From: Mytilus galloprovincialis
Lineage: Eukaryota > Mollusca > Bivalvia > Mytilida > Mytilidae
Reading direction: 5' to 3'
DNA length: 64,000 nucleotides
Assembly (NCBI RefSeq): GCF_965363235.1
Contig: NC_134846.1
Coordinates: forward strand, 76,544,724-76,608,723
Shown here: piece by piece, positions 26,101 through 30,068 of the stretch
How positions within the stretch are numbered: the stretch's first letter is position 1
How the letters are laid out: every line of letters starts with the position of its first letter
The notes under the pieces: generated by a model
Told to the model about the DNA's origin: nothing
Seen by the model: the letters and a program-made list of their open reading frames with translations, nothing else
Databases searched by the model: none
Position numbers and translations under genes: made by a program

Positions 26101-29100
26101 CATACAAATGACTTCTTTTAGAGAACAACTGAATGTAATGAAACCAAACATTGCATGAATGTTCCTTATGCCGTGCTGACCATGTGTTGTTTCTTTGTAG
26201 CCCATCCTTCATCCAAGATGGCCGCCAGCATGGGACTTAGTTTAACATAGGACCCTATGGGAAATGCATACAAATGACTTCTTTTAGAGAACCACTGAAT
26301 GGAATGAAATCAAACATGGCATGAATGTTCCTAATGTGGTGCTGACCAAGTGTTGTTACTTTGTAGCCGATCCATTATCCAAGATGGCCGCCAGCAGGGA
26401 CTTAGTTTAACATAGGACCCTATTGGAAATGCATACAAATGACTTCTTTTAGAGAACCACTGAATGGAATAAAACTAAACATTGCATGAATGTTCCTTAT
26501 GAGGTGCTGACCAAGTGTTGTTACTTTGTAGCAGATCCATCATCCAAGATGGCCCCCAGCAGGAGACTTAGTTTAACATAGGACCCTATGGGAAATGCAT
26601 ACAAATGACTTCTTTTAGAGAACCACTGAATGGAATAAAACCAGACATGGCATGAATGTTCCTTATGAGGTGCTGACCAAGTGTTGTTACTTTGTAGCCG
26701 ATCCGCCATCCAAGATGGCCACCAGTGGGGGACTTTTGAATGAAATTAAACATGTTCCTTTCCTTATCAATGAGGTTGTGTTGTCACTTTTAGCCAAATT
26801 TTATATTTTTTCATATGATTTCAAAAACCCAAGTAGAATCAGGTGAGCGATACAGGCTCTTGAGAGCCTCTAGTTTCCTATCTCTATCCTTTTCCTTTTG
26901 AAACGCAACAGTTTTGAATACATTTTAATCATTTCTATATATTGTTTTAGGGGAATGGCACCAAGTTTATTTGGTAAGAAACAGGGTACTGGTCCTGTCC
27001 CTGCTCCTATTCCTAACATAATGGAAGAGTTGGTACAAACACAGGCTGACAGACTGGTCGTGGAGGAAGAACCATTAGATTACACTTCACGCAAGAGGAG
27101 TAATGAAGAATTATTCAACCTTGTCAAAGATCTACTGACTCGTAAGTTCCAGGATGTAGAAAGAGCTTACCAGGAATTAGATGAGATAAATACCAGAAGA
27201 CTAACTCAAGAGTTGATGTTCCAGCTATTAAACAGGTATGATCATTGACCTTATATCTACCAAAATATTTAAAAAGGTTGAAATGAAACGTATAGAACCG
27301 ATTGTTTTTTTTTTCTAACATTTTAGATAGATATTTTTTTATAACAATATACATTTACCAAAAATTAACCAAAGAATTACCGGTATCATAATTTATGTTA
27401 ATTTGGTAATTACACCTTATATATAAGAATGCTGGATTTTGATTGGTTGGCAGTTAGTGTATTTTTCGCATATTCTAACCCTTTTTCCTTATTTCAATAG
27501 AATTTGCATGTTTTTCACAACTTCCAGTGGATATGCTTCAAATTCCCTTATATGCCATGGTATTTGTCTTTTTGGATATTCCTTTTATTTTACCCTTGAT
27601 CCTCTTTCTGACAAAATTATTTGGATATGACGTTACATAAAGACAGCTTTGATGCAAAAAAATATTTTTTTATCCCTTGTTTCATTGTAGATTTGATATA
27701 AAACCAGAGATTTCTCGAGGTGAAATTAGAGAATTATGGAAAACATTTATCACAAACACAGACAAGACCTTAGACTACTTACAGTTTGTAAGACATTTTG
27801 GTTTCTCTGCAAGATCTGCCCACTTCCCTAATGCCAAGGTCCAGCCTCCAAGAAAAGGTGATGCCGATTTCATGATCAGATCCAGAAAATTAAACTGTGC
27901 TGCTGATATGTTACAAGACAGTCTAAGATCAAAGGTAAAATTATATTAGAATAGCTAGGTATTTTGTACATCTCCACAGCAGTAGTAGGTCTCTTAAAGG
28001 TGTCCTGGTTTGTTTGAAAAAAACTAAATCAAGAAAGAAATTGGCTTCATTCTAAGGAGAAAAATCCAATATAGGCTTTTTTTTATTGGCTGCTTATAAA
28101 TTTCTATGATTAAGTTTACTATACTCTTATTGAGATTGAAATGCAGTTCTAGACCACATTATTAACAAAATGCAAATGTTTTTTAAAATGAAGCTTTTAT
28201 CAGAGATTTGAACAGAATCAATATCAGTAAGAATTGTTCACATTGCATACACAATATAAGGAAAATAAATTTAAACATGCTGATAATTGAACCTCTGATA
28301 GCACAATTATGATTAATTCTATATATCAATTTTTTAAAACTTGTTGCTTTATATTTTTAGATTGACTATATGTGGGAGGAGCTACGTAAAGAGTTTGTAG
28401 GGATGGACCCTTATGGTACAGGCTATGTAACGAGGGAGGAGTTTAAGGATGTCCTTACTGAGTTATGTGTTCATCTTAGTGAATTTGAAACTAGATCACT
28501 AAGTGATAAATTTGAAATTCGACAGGATGGCAGGTAAGACCAACCTTTTCTTTGATTTGGAAAATTTTTCATTTGTTAAAAATGTATGAAATCCTTTTTA
28601 CAAAAGAGATATATGATTAAAAAGTATTGTTCAAGTACTTAAAAAACAAGTCATAATCTTGACAATAGACAAAAATAAATAATGTTCCCTTTCTGATTTT
28701 TCTAAAAACCTAACTAATCAAGATTTCTTTAAGAGTAGACTATCTTATAGCATATCAGCATCACAGTTTAGATGATTCTTATTATGAAGTCGCAATCATC
28801 TTTTCTGGAGACTTACTAAAGTCAGACTTTACATGAACTTTTCTATGTTTAACAGCACACTGCAATTCTTCCTTTTAATAAAATATGCATTTTTACTTCA
28901 CTTTTAGAGTATCATATATAGAATTTTTGAAACCATTTGCTCTGAAGAAACAGATGTGGCGTCATGGCAATAATATGCTGTCTTTGTTACAACATCCACA
29001 GCCTGAGATACCTATAGCAGACATTGGGGAACCTCCACAGAAAGGATTACATGGAATTACATCAAAACTTAGACAAAAAGTAAGTCAATATATAAGTGTT

Positions 29101-30068
29101 CCCTAAGACTGTGTCTACCACATCACTAAAACATGGCATTGATTTGTGACATTGCAATAAAAAAATCAAAATAATCTTGGTAATTGCAATAATCATTGTG
29201 TTGAATTTATAAGAAACCATAAAAGTAAGAGAAATAAATCTCAGAATGTTGTATTTGTTCAAATTGATAGAAAAATTAAGATATCAGGACTGAGGGTGAC
29301 TCTTTCTTAGTCTATGGTACTCAGTGACATGGAAAATAATATTTGATATCAGAACAAATGTCAGCCTTAAAAATACAAGAAGGTGGGGTCATAGCTTTCT
29401 ATACAAGGTAAAAATGAGAAGTGGAATTGTTATTTTCTGTATCTTTGTCAAGCACAGGCATTTAAAAAAGAAACTGTAATGACTTGGCCATCTCAAAAAA
29501 GCTATATCTTGAGAACCCTTTTAGCCATTTTAAAAAAATCAAATTAGTCTGATCACATGACCACAATATCATCTTCAATATGCAAAGTGCAAGGCTGTTA
29601 AGGAACAATCAATCAATCAATTAGAAATACAATGTATATCAAATTTAACATGAATTTAAAAATATATCAAATTTAACATGAATTTAAAAATATATCAAAT
29701 TTAACATGAATTTAAAAATATATCAAATTTAACATGAATTTAAAAATATATCAAATTTAACATGAATTTAAATGCTTTGTTGATTATTCAAACAATACAT
29801 TACATTGAAACTTTATTTATTTCAGCTGGCTGGAGACTGGAAGAATATACGAAGGGCTTTCAAGAAGTTAGATAGAGCTAATGATGGGTACCTCAATGTG
29901 AATGAGTTCAGATCTGTCTTGAAACTTGCTAATGTCATTCTAGATGAAGAAGAAGTTTACCATGTATTGACACAGTTTGATAATAACATGTCTGGAAAAA
30001 TCTCTTATGAAAAATTTGTTGACGAAGTACTAAAACCTCCAACTCGACAAAGTGTAAAACAAATTTAA
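1786..30068 (+). CDS. EFCAB6: EF-hand calcium-binding protein, EFCAB6-like (whole gene, 19 coding exons)
   Basis: Joined exons 1786-2131, 3712-3738, 6079-6170, 8004-8101, 9379-9636, 10219-10356, 11973-12082, 12474-12512, 12616-12675, 13998-14042, 21830-21975, 22307-22515, 23196-23306, 23843-24019, 26951-27235, 27691-27934, 28361-28533, 28908-29079 and 29826-30068 give 2973 nt, 990 residues plus stop, with all splice phases matching. The first 150 or so residues are basic and disordered. EF-hand-like loops lie near residues 177, 322, 563, 603, 811, 926 and 962. The loop at 926 is canonical (Asp1, Asp5, Gly6, Glu12) and the one at 563 nearly so; the others lack key ligands, as is usual in EFCAB6, a multi-EF-hand protein of cilia and sperm axonemes. 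Human EFCAB6 is longer (about 1,500 residues). The start is the first ATG of a long open exon. Assignment rests on architecture; another large axonemal EF-hand protein is possible. Confidence 0.65.
2132..3711 (+). other. EFCAB6-like intron 1
   Basis: A 1.6-kb AT-rich intron between matching phase-1 splice sites. Short ORFs on both strands have no recognisable content and I see no structured repeat. Confidence 0.6.
3712..3738 (+). CDS. EFCAB6: EFCAB6-like exon 2 (27-nt microexon)
   Basis: Acceptor TTTTTAAG and donor GTAAGC bound 27 nt that enter and leave in phase 1 and encode about GPIALDTPR. The phases on both sides fit without adjustment, which is the main support for so short an exon. Skipping it would keep the frame. 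Confidence 0.55.
4737..5345. repeat. Interspersed repeat cluster in intron 2
   Basis: Holds an internal duplication: an approximately 40-bp segment with AAAATGTAACACACACAG occurs near 4770 and again near 4952. It is followed by blocks around 5037-5085 and 5218-5345 that resemble mussel interspersed repeats as I recall them. A long minus-strand ORF (4626-5123) over it is hydrophobic, low in complexity, and judged non-coding. Confidence 0.5.
6079..6170 (+). CDS. EFCAB6: EFCAB6-like exon 3
   Basis: Acceptor TATTTCAG, donor GAG|GTGAGT. Encodes about 31 residues rich in Met, Ser, Arg and Gly (GSRAGMGSRMDSRMSS...), a disordered linker. Enters in phase 1, leaves in phase 0. Confidence 0.7.
6579..7162. 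mobile_element. MITE-like element with about 34-bp terminal inverted repeats
   Basis: The left end AAAGGAGTAGGTTCAGTAAG is mirrored at the right end as AAAGGAGTAGGTCCGGTAAG on the opposite strand, and similarity continues to a shared TTTTTGGCC/ATTTTGGCC. Length is about 584 bp with no coding capacity. It contains a second, internal fold-back. No clear target-site duplication was found, so the superfamily is unknown. Confidence 0.65.
6818..6936. repeat. Fold-back hairpin inside the intron-3 MITE
   Basis: Two arms of about 28 bp, one containing GAAAGTGGCCGCATTCGTG and the other its near-perfect reverse complement ending GCGGCCACTTTC, are separated by about 50 bp of AT-rich loop. The GC-rich arms stand out from the surrounding AT-rich sequence. 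Confidence 0.7.
8004..8101 (+). CDS. EFCAB6: EFCAB6-like exon 4 (first EF-hand-like loop)
   Basis: Acceptor TTCATTTTAG, donor AG|GTAATT, phase 0 in, phase 2 out. Encodes the helix ending SYFEIRKRFRDNDPEQKGN followed by V-S-R-E from the next exon, an EF-hand-like helix-loop with a 13-residue, ligand-poor loop. Confidence 0.75.
8102..9378 (+). other. EFCAB6-like intron 4
   Basis: AT-rich intron. From about 8640 to 9190 it is full of A-runs and loosely repeated AAAATGGG-type strings. At 9196-9256 it carries a conserved tail (GTTGTTGTCTCTTTGACACA) that recurs at 60018-60071, so part of this intron is an interspersed repeat. Confidence 0.55.
9379..9636 (+). CDS. EFCAB6: EFCAB6-like exon 5
   Basis: Acceptor TTGTTTACAG, donor AG|GTAAAT, phase 2 in and out. 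Encodes the partner helices of the first EF-hand pair (EALHRILVTILNV, then NYTEFFAYFRDGPEPNDYPG) and a charged helix ending KEKAKQR. The motif YTEFFAYF is the exit helix of a degenerate EF-hand. Confidence 0.8.
9637..10218 (+). other. EFCAB6-like intron 5
   Basis: A 0.58-kb AT-rich intron. No repeat or coding signal recognised. Confidence 0.6.
10219..10356 (+). CDS. EFCAB6: EFCAB6-like exon 6
   Basis: Acceptor TATTTTTCAG, donor AA|GTTAGT, phase 2 in and out. Encodes FLDIADLIPQLNPGGSGRI and then a helix with FKQMLNKLMFYM. The NPGGSGRI core resembles an EF-hand loop lacking calcium ligands. Confidence 0.75.
10357..11972 (+). other. EFCAB6-like intron 6
   Basis: A 1.6-kb AT-rich intron. Minus-strand ORF 11644-11838 has no recognisable content. 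No clear repeat structure. Confidence 0.55.
11973..12082 (+). CDS. EFCAB6: EFCAB6-like exon 7 (EF-hand loop)
   Basis: Acceptor TTATTTTTCAG, donor A|GTAAGT, phase 2 in, phase 1 out. Encodes YDPSNSGTISSETFLKAL. The loop has Asp1, Ser3, Ser5, Gly6 and Ile8 but Thr instead of Glu at position 12, so calcium binding is doubtful. Confidence 0.75.
12474..12512 (+). CDS. EFCAB6: EFCAB6-like small exon 8 (39 nt, phase 1-1)
   Basis: Acceptor AATTTAG, donor AAG|GTAAGG. Thirteen codons (about RQYLNKTTRVRSQ) in an open, symmetric phase-1 frame. Supported by phase agreement rather than by homology; probably skippable. Confidence 0.45.
12616..12675 (+). CDS. EFCAB6: EFCAB6-like small exon 9 (60 nt, phase 1-1)
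   Basis: Acceptor TCTTTGTAG, donor GG|GTAAGG. Encodes a Ser/Met-rich linker (GLSFSSSMSSLNSKMPSMIL). Symmetric phase 1, so inclusion or skipping keeps the frame. Confidence 0.45.
12729..13643. mobile_element. TIR element with TGTCTCGCCTT ends and internal repeats
   Basis: The left end TGTCTCGCCTT and the right end (minus strand TGTCTCACCTT) form an 11-bp inverted repeat with one mismatch, and the left end also folds on itself (CTCGCCTT...AGCGAGAC). Inside, a segment of about 150-180 bp with GTATTAGTTTGTGATTAG, GCATTGGCACATCTCATTT and GGAGATTAT recurs four to five times with divergence. It is non-coding, and I recall similar sequence as a common bivalve repeat. Confidence 0.6.
13998..14042 (+). 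CDS. EFCAB6: EFCAB6-like small exon 10 (45 nt, phase 1-1)
   Basis: Acceptor AAATTTAG, donor GAG|GTAAGG. Encodes about GSQYKETKPGSGIAR, again symmetric phase 1. An internal donor at CAG|GTATAG would shorten it by 12 nt and still keep the frame. Confidence 0.45.
14043..15535 (+). other. Intron sequence left of the retrotransposon
   Basis: AT-rich intron. It holds loosely repeated segments (CAACTGACTAAGGTTGCAG-like strings near 14590 and 14977, each followed by similar text), suggesting an old internal duplication. No exon with matching phase was accepted here. Confidence 0.5.
15536..15540 (+). repeat. Target-site duplication, left copy (GTAAC)
   Basis: GTAAC directly precedes the 5' LTR and is repeated directly after the 3' LTR at 21637-21641. 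A 5-bp duplication is typical of Ty3/Gypsy integration. Confidence 0.85.
15671..15794 (+). promoter_or_regulatory. Heat-shock element cluster in the 5' LTR
   Basis: Three perfect three-unit HSEs: GAA-TTC-GAA at 15671, 15676 and 15681; TTC-GAA-TTC at 15724, 15729 and 15734; TTC-GAA-TTC at 15782, 15787 and 15792. The last one ends a run of ten 5-bp-spaced units from 15747, in which TTC also falls exactly in register at 15757 and 15767 and the remaining units are mostly one-base variants of GAA. HSF trimers bind alternating NGAAN units at 5-bp spacing. Seen: the motifs and spacing. Inferred: heat- or proteotoxic-stress induction of the element. Confidence 0.7.
15806..15813 (+). promoter_or_regulatory. 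Candidate TATA box of the 5' LTR
   Basis: TATATATA begins 12 bp after the last heat-shock unit and would place transcription start near 15835. A second candidate, TATAAAA at 15691, lies within the HSE region and is less well placed. Confidence 0.5.
16150..16166 (+). other. Primer-binding site, tRNA-Pro type
   Basis: TGGGGGCTCGTCCGGGA, five bases after the 5' LTR, is complementary to the 3' end of tRNA-Pro, the same primer class used by murine leukaemia virus. Confidence 0.88.
16235..19189 (+). CDS. Retrotransposon ORF1: Gag, protease, integrase core
   Basis: 984 residues, start ATG in a good context (A at -3). Residues 1-60 form a small SAP-like helical region; 70-150 are a Glu/Lys/Leu-rich coiled coil; about 155-335 are a SCAN-like capsid region. 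A CCHC zinc knuckle lies at C379, C382, H387, C392. The protease motif DTGA is at 463-466. The integrase zinc domain uses H712, H719, C749, C752, and the catalytic triad is D783, D842, E878 with the usual 35-residue D-E spacing. The frame ends soon after, before the integrase C-terminal GPY/F module, which is in ORF2. All visible catalytic residues are present. Acts in packaging, maturation and integration of the element's own RNA/cDNA. Confidence 0.92.
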   Translation: MAFDAGKFLKTPDLESFDNLKKDELVLLAKHLQLNFKVSMRKQIIKNLVIDKLVDAEILGEEALELKVENVDAFKLKQLELEHEFKLKQAELEMKERLEMEKKEKEDEFKLKELEMKEREKIKELEMRERLEMEKLKIEIIKEESNSKVLSKSDYFDAAKNIRLVPRFCEKTVDKYFPQFEKIARNLNWPKPYWTKMLQSVFEGKAAEIYSALPSEKSSDYDTVKQEVLKAYELVPEAYRQKFRSYKKFDSQTYVEFAREKEDLFDKWLTSKKTDNNFDNLRQLMLLEEFKQCVHLDLKTHLDDKTVGTIHDAAVISDNYTLSHKRSFKGQNVNTSSGNYKNQSTEHTDSKPVPQNKSQSSYNMSSPKFDTFEKKSLTCAYCKKIGHLMADCFRLQKKNERDNKPKSSACTTPYITSTLECPASQAFKSSFCDYMEEYKPFMSDGFISIVDDTTLQPIKILRDTGASQSLLLEGVLPLSEKTSVGASVLLQGVELGCIDVPLHRIYLKSDLITGPVVVGVRPNLPVEGVTLLLGNDLARNKVVAEPIVTSEPVVDFKSPEDDAELYPACVVTRAMARKQQNEILQEDKFDYMDLSDTFIADIEGPGSSEKAITKPPSVNKNVIMPWPDVTSHSLDRKNLFEEQHKDPEVLQLSQRAQPQEEADKVAECYYHQDGILMRKWRPPDATPEEEWRVVHQVVVPKVYRQEIIGLAHDTPLAGHLGIRKTCLKILQHFYWPRLRNDVAEYCKSCHICQVVGKPNQKIPPAPLLPIPAFDEPFSRVLIDCVGPLPKTKTGNAYLLTIMCTSTRFPEAIPLRNIKTPTIVKALIKFFTLVGLPKSIQSDQGSNFMSGLFQQVVYQLGIAQYRSSAYHPESQGALERFHQTLKNMIRTFCLQFDRDWDDGVHFLLFAVREAVQESLGFSPFELVFGHTVRGPLKLIKEKWLTEHTDLNLLDYVSRFKEKLYTACQIAQKNLKKCTEQDENMV
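19173..20948 (+). CDS. Retrotransposon ORF2: integrase C-terminus, RT, RNase H
   Basis: 591 residues in the +1 frame relative to ORF1. The reading frame is open from 19155, so it overlaps ORF1 by about 35 nt. The first 70 residues hold the integrase GPY/F module (GPY at 37-39). RT follows with the catalytic YIDD at 324-327 and typical Gypsy motifs (FRFVTDFRKVN; FDLLKGYWQVPL). RNase H begins near D473 (LAVDASDVGIGAVL) with downstream TIEKE and YTDHNPL motifs, ending ADALSRAY. It could be made by +1 frameshifting, by reinitiation at the ATG at 19173, or the break may be a single-base mutation. Confidence 0.9.
   Translation: MKIWYDKDARDRVFEPGDKVLVFLPVPGHPLQAKYCGPYTIENKINDLNYIVKTPGRRKQNRVCHINMLKPYFERTNVLCDSKPVATLGMVNFENNHDKPDVIEPTFSCKTMEETVRLKNSEILSNLDSKLAHLSFDHREEIKTLVFSFKNLFPDVPNKTTAVCHDVDVGDASPIKQHPYRLNPLKLEVMRKEIKYMLDNDIIEPSNSEWSSPCLLVPKPDKTFRFVTDFRKVNSVSKSDSYPIPRIDDCIDNIGQAKFVSKFDLLKGYWQVPLTQRAREISAFVTPDGLFQYTVMPFGMKSAPATFQRMINNVIKDLDCCYAYIDDLIVCSDSWEQHLTHLYDTFDRFSHSNLTVNLGKSEFCQATVDYLGHTVGQGQVKPIMAKVEAISKFPPPTNRKQLMRYLGMIGFYRKFCSNFATVVQPLTHLLRKDSKFIWSENCQKAFENSRSLLINSPVLITPDFEKQFKLAVDASDVGIGAVLYQETDDNVEKPISYFSKKLDKHQKNYSTIEKECFAMLSALQHFDVYLNPTVYPILVYTDHNPLTFMHKMRNKNQRLTRWSLLLQEYDVIVKHIKGKDNVIADALSRAY
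21022..21032 (+). other. Polypurine tract
   Basis: AAGGGGGGAGG directly abuts the 3' LTR, the standard plus-strand primer position. Confidence 0.85.
21033..21636 (+). repeat. 3' LTR (604 bp)
   Basis: Same length and, by eye, same sequence as the 5' LTR. It therefore carries the same HSE cluster (21163-21286) and TATA box (21298-21305), pointing rightward toward EFCAB6-like exon 11 at 21830. Confidence 0.93.
21163..21286 (+). promoter_or_regulatory. Heat-shock element cluster in the 3' LTR
   Basis: Exact counterpart of the 5' LTR cluster, offset by 5492 bp. Perfect trimers start at 21163, 21216 and 21274. From here a heat-induced transcript would read into the host gene's remaining exons. 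Confidence 0.68.
21637..21641 (+). repeat. Target-site duplication, right copy (GTAAC)
   Basis: Matches 15536-15540. The pre-insertion sequence would have read through a single GTAAC. Confidence 0.85.
21830..21975 (+). CDS. EFCAB6: EFCAB6-like exon 11
   Basis: Acceptor TTTGAACAG, donor CTT|GTAAGT, phase 1 in, phase 0 out. Encodes a basic stretch (SSRTPRKKEIERKQS) then a helix WLKNKFREGCVQMKDAFEA and ARDAKNNGL, the start of another degenerate EF-hand loop. Confidence 0.78.
22307..22515 (+). CDS. EFCAB6: EFCAB6-like exon 12
   Basis: Acceptor CTTTTTTAG, phase 0 in, phase 2 out. Encodes VTFDGFLEVLCKYGLNLEKK, the exit of an EF-hand and the next entering helix, then YREFLHRF. The 3' end is uncertain: ATT|GTAACT at 22515 is preferred, but a GC donor at 22503 (CAG|GCTAGT) gives the same phase and 12 fewer nucleotides. 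Confidence 0.68.
22516..23195 (+). other. EFCAB6-like intron 12
   Basis: Contains a diverged duplication at 22570-22700: two copies of a segment with GTAGACTGTGTG/GTAGATTGTGTG and ACAACATG...GGTAACCATGC. Short ORFs here on both strands are products of that duplication, not genes. Confidence 0.5.
23196..23306 (+). CDS. EFCAB6: EFCAB6-like exon 13
   Basis: Acceptor TAAATAG, donor AA|GTAAGT, phase 2 in and out. Encodes VGDRPASPGNVSTMSG, a linker, then a helix with MNMFQRDFLSLLGTLK leading into the next EF-hand. Confidence 0.75.
23418..23521 (-). repeat. Fragment of SINE-like family, minus orientation
   Basis: GGTATGATTGCCAATGAGAC followed by AACTATCC and a CTATAGGTCAC block. It is the reverse complement of the tail of the family seen at 31484, 50028 and 52675. 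Confidence 0.65.
23843..24019 (+). CDS. EFCAB6: EFCAB6-like exon 14 (EF-hand pair)
   Basis: Acceptor CTTCTACAG, donor AA|GTAAGT, phase 2 in and out. Encodes IDNHNTNVISQEEFRAAI, a loop with Asp1, Thr5 and Glu12, and LPLDEDGNVKYAEFLQFF, whose loop keeps residues 3, 5, 6 and 12 but lacks Asp1. One of the clearest EF-hand pairs in the protein. Confidence 0.85.
24110..24340. repeat. Interspersed repeat in intron 14
   Basis: Starts TATGCCCCTGCTTTAAAAAA and continues through a GCATCCATCCGTCTG-like block to the GC-rich GGGCGGGCGGGGTATCACC. I recall similar sequence as a common bivalve repeat; no copy elsewhere in the window was matched. Confidence 0.35.
24497..26873. mobile_element. GCTCACCTGG-type element carrying a 166-bp satellite
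   Basis: Left end is a GC-rich hairpin (24497-24527: AGCTCACCTGGCCC, GAA loop, then complementary GGGCCAAGTGAGCT). Right end is AGGTGAGCG followed by a second small hairpin of GGCTCT/AGAGCC. On the minus strand the left hairpin is followed at once by CTAA, which fits the CTRR 3' end of Helitrons; that assignment is inference. A relative in the other orientation lies at 35203-35964. Confidence 0.55.
24610..26735. repeat. 166-bp tandem satellite, about 13 copies
   Basis: Each unit contains AGAGAACCACTGAATGGAAT, CCTTATGAGGTGCTGACCA, CATCCAAGATGGCCGCCAGC and ACATAGGACCCTATGGG. The repeat length, 166 bp, shows in the regular spacing of an identical minus-strand 62-codon ORF (24696, 24862, 25028, 25194, 25360). 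Units differ by a few percent. The ORFs are by-products of the repeat. Confidence 0.93.
26951..27235 (+). CDS. EFCAB6: EFCAB6-like exon 15
   Basis: Acceptor TTGTTTTAG, donor CAG|GTATGA, phase 2 in and out. The longest internal exon: a Gly/Pro-rich linker (MAPSLFGKKQGTGPVPAPIP) followed by a charged helical stretch including RSNEELFNLVKDLLTRKFQD and a ligand-free EF-like turn LDEINTRRLTQELM. Confidence 0.82.
27236..27690 (+). other. EFCAB6-like intron 15
   Basis: AT-rich intron of 455 bp. Nothing recognised beyond a polypyrimidine acceptor tract. Confidence 0.6.
27691..27934 (+). CDS. EFCAB6: EFCAB6-like exon 16
   Basis: Acceptor TTCATTGTAG, donor AAG|GTAAAA, phase 2 in, phase 0 out. Encodes FDIKPEISRGEIRELWKTF, an EF-hand-like loop without acidic ligands at most positions, then YLQFVRHFGFSARSAHFPN and a basic linker. 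Confidence 0.82.
27935..28360 (+). other. EFCAB6-like intron 16
   Basis: AT-rich intron of 426 bp; no repeat or coding signal seen. Confidence 0.6.
28361..28533 (+). CDS. EFCAB6: EFCAB6-like exon 17 (EF-hand)
   Basis: Acceptor ATTTTTAG, donor AG|GTAAGA, phase 0 in, phase 2 out. Encodes MDPYGTGYVTREEFKDVL, a loop with Asp1, Thr5, Gly6, Val8 and Glu12 that is close to canonical. Confidence 0.85.
28534..28907 (+). other. EFCAB6-like intron 17
   Basis: AT-rich intron of 374 bp; nothing recognised. Confidence 0.6.
28908..29079 (+). CDS. EFCAB6: EFCAB6-like exon 18
   Basis: Acceptor CACTTTTAG, donor AAA|GTAAGT, phase 2 in, phase 0 out. Encodes VSYIEFLKPFALKK, the exit helix of the preceding EF-hand, then a Pro/His-containing linker and GLHGITSKLRQK. 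Confidence 0.83.
29635..29771. repeat. 28-bp minisatellite, about 5 copies
   Basis: TATCAAATTTAACATGAATT plus A-rich spacer repeats every 28 bp with no visible divergence. It ends about 55 bp upstream of the last coding exon. Confidence 0.92.
29826..30068 (+). CDS. EFCAB6: EFCAB6-like last exon 19 (EF-hand pair and stop)
   Basis: Acceptor TTTATTTCAG. Encodes 80 residues ending RQSVKQI then TAA. LDRANDGYLNVNEF is a canonical EF-hand loop (Asp1, Asp5, Gly6, Leu8, Glu12); FDNNMSGKISYEKF has Lys at position 12 and is probably structural. This is the C-terminal EF-hand pair. Confidence 0.87.
   Translation: MAGDWKNIRRAFKKLDRANDGYLNVNEFRSVLKLANVILDEEEVYHVLTQFDNNMSGKISYEKFVDEVLKPPTRQSVKQI

Noticed and set aside
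24500..26709. Nine near-identical minus-strand ORFs of about 62 codons
   Set aside because: They repeat every 166 bp with the satellite and change frame between units; a satellite by-product.
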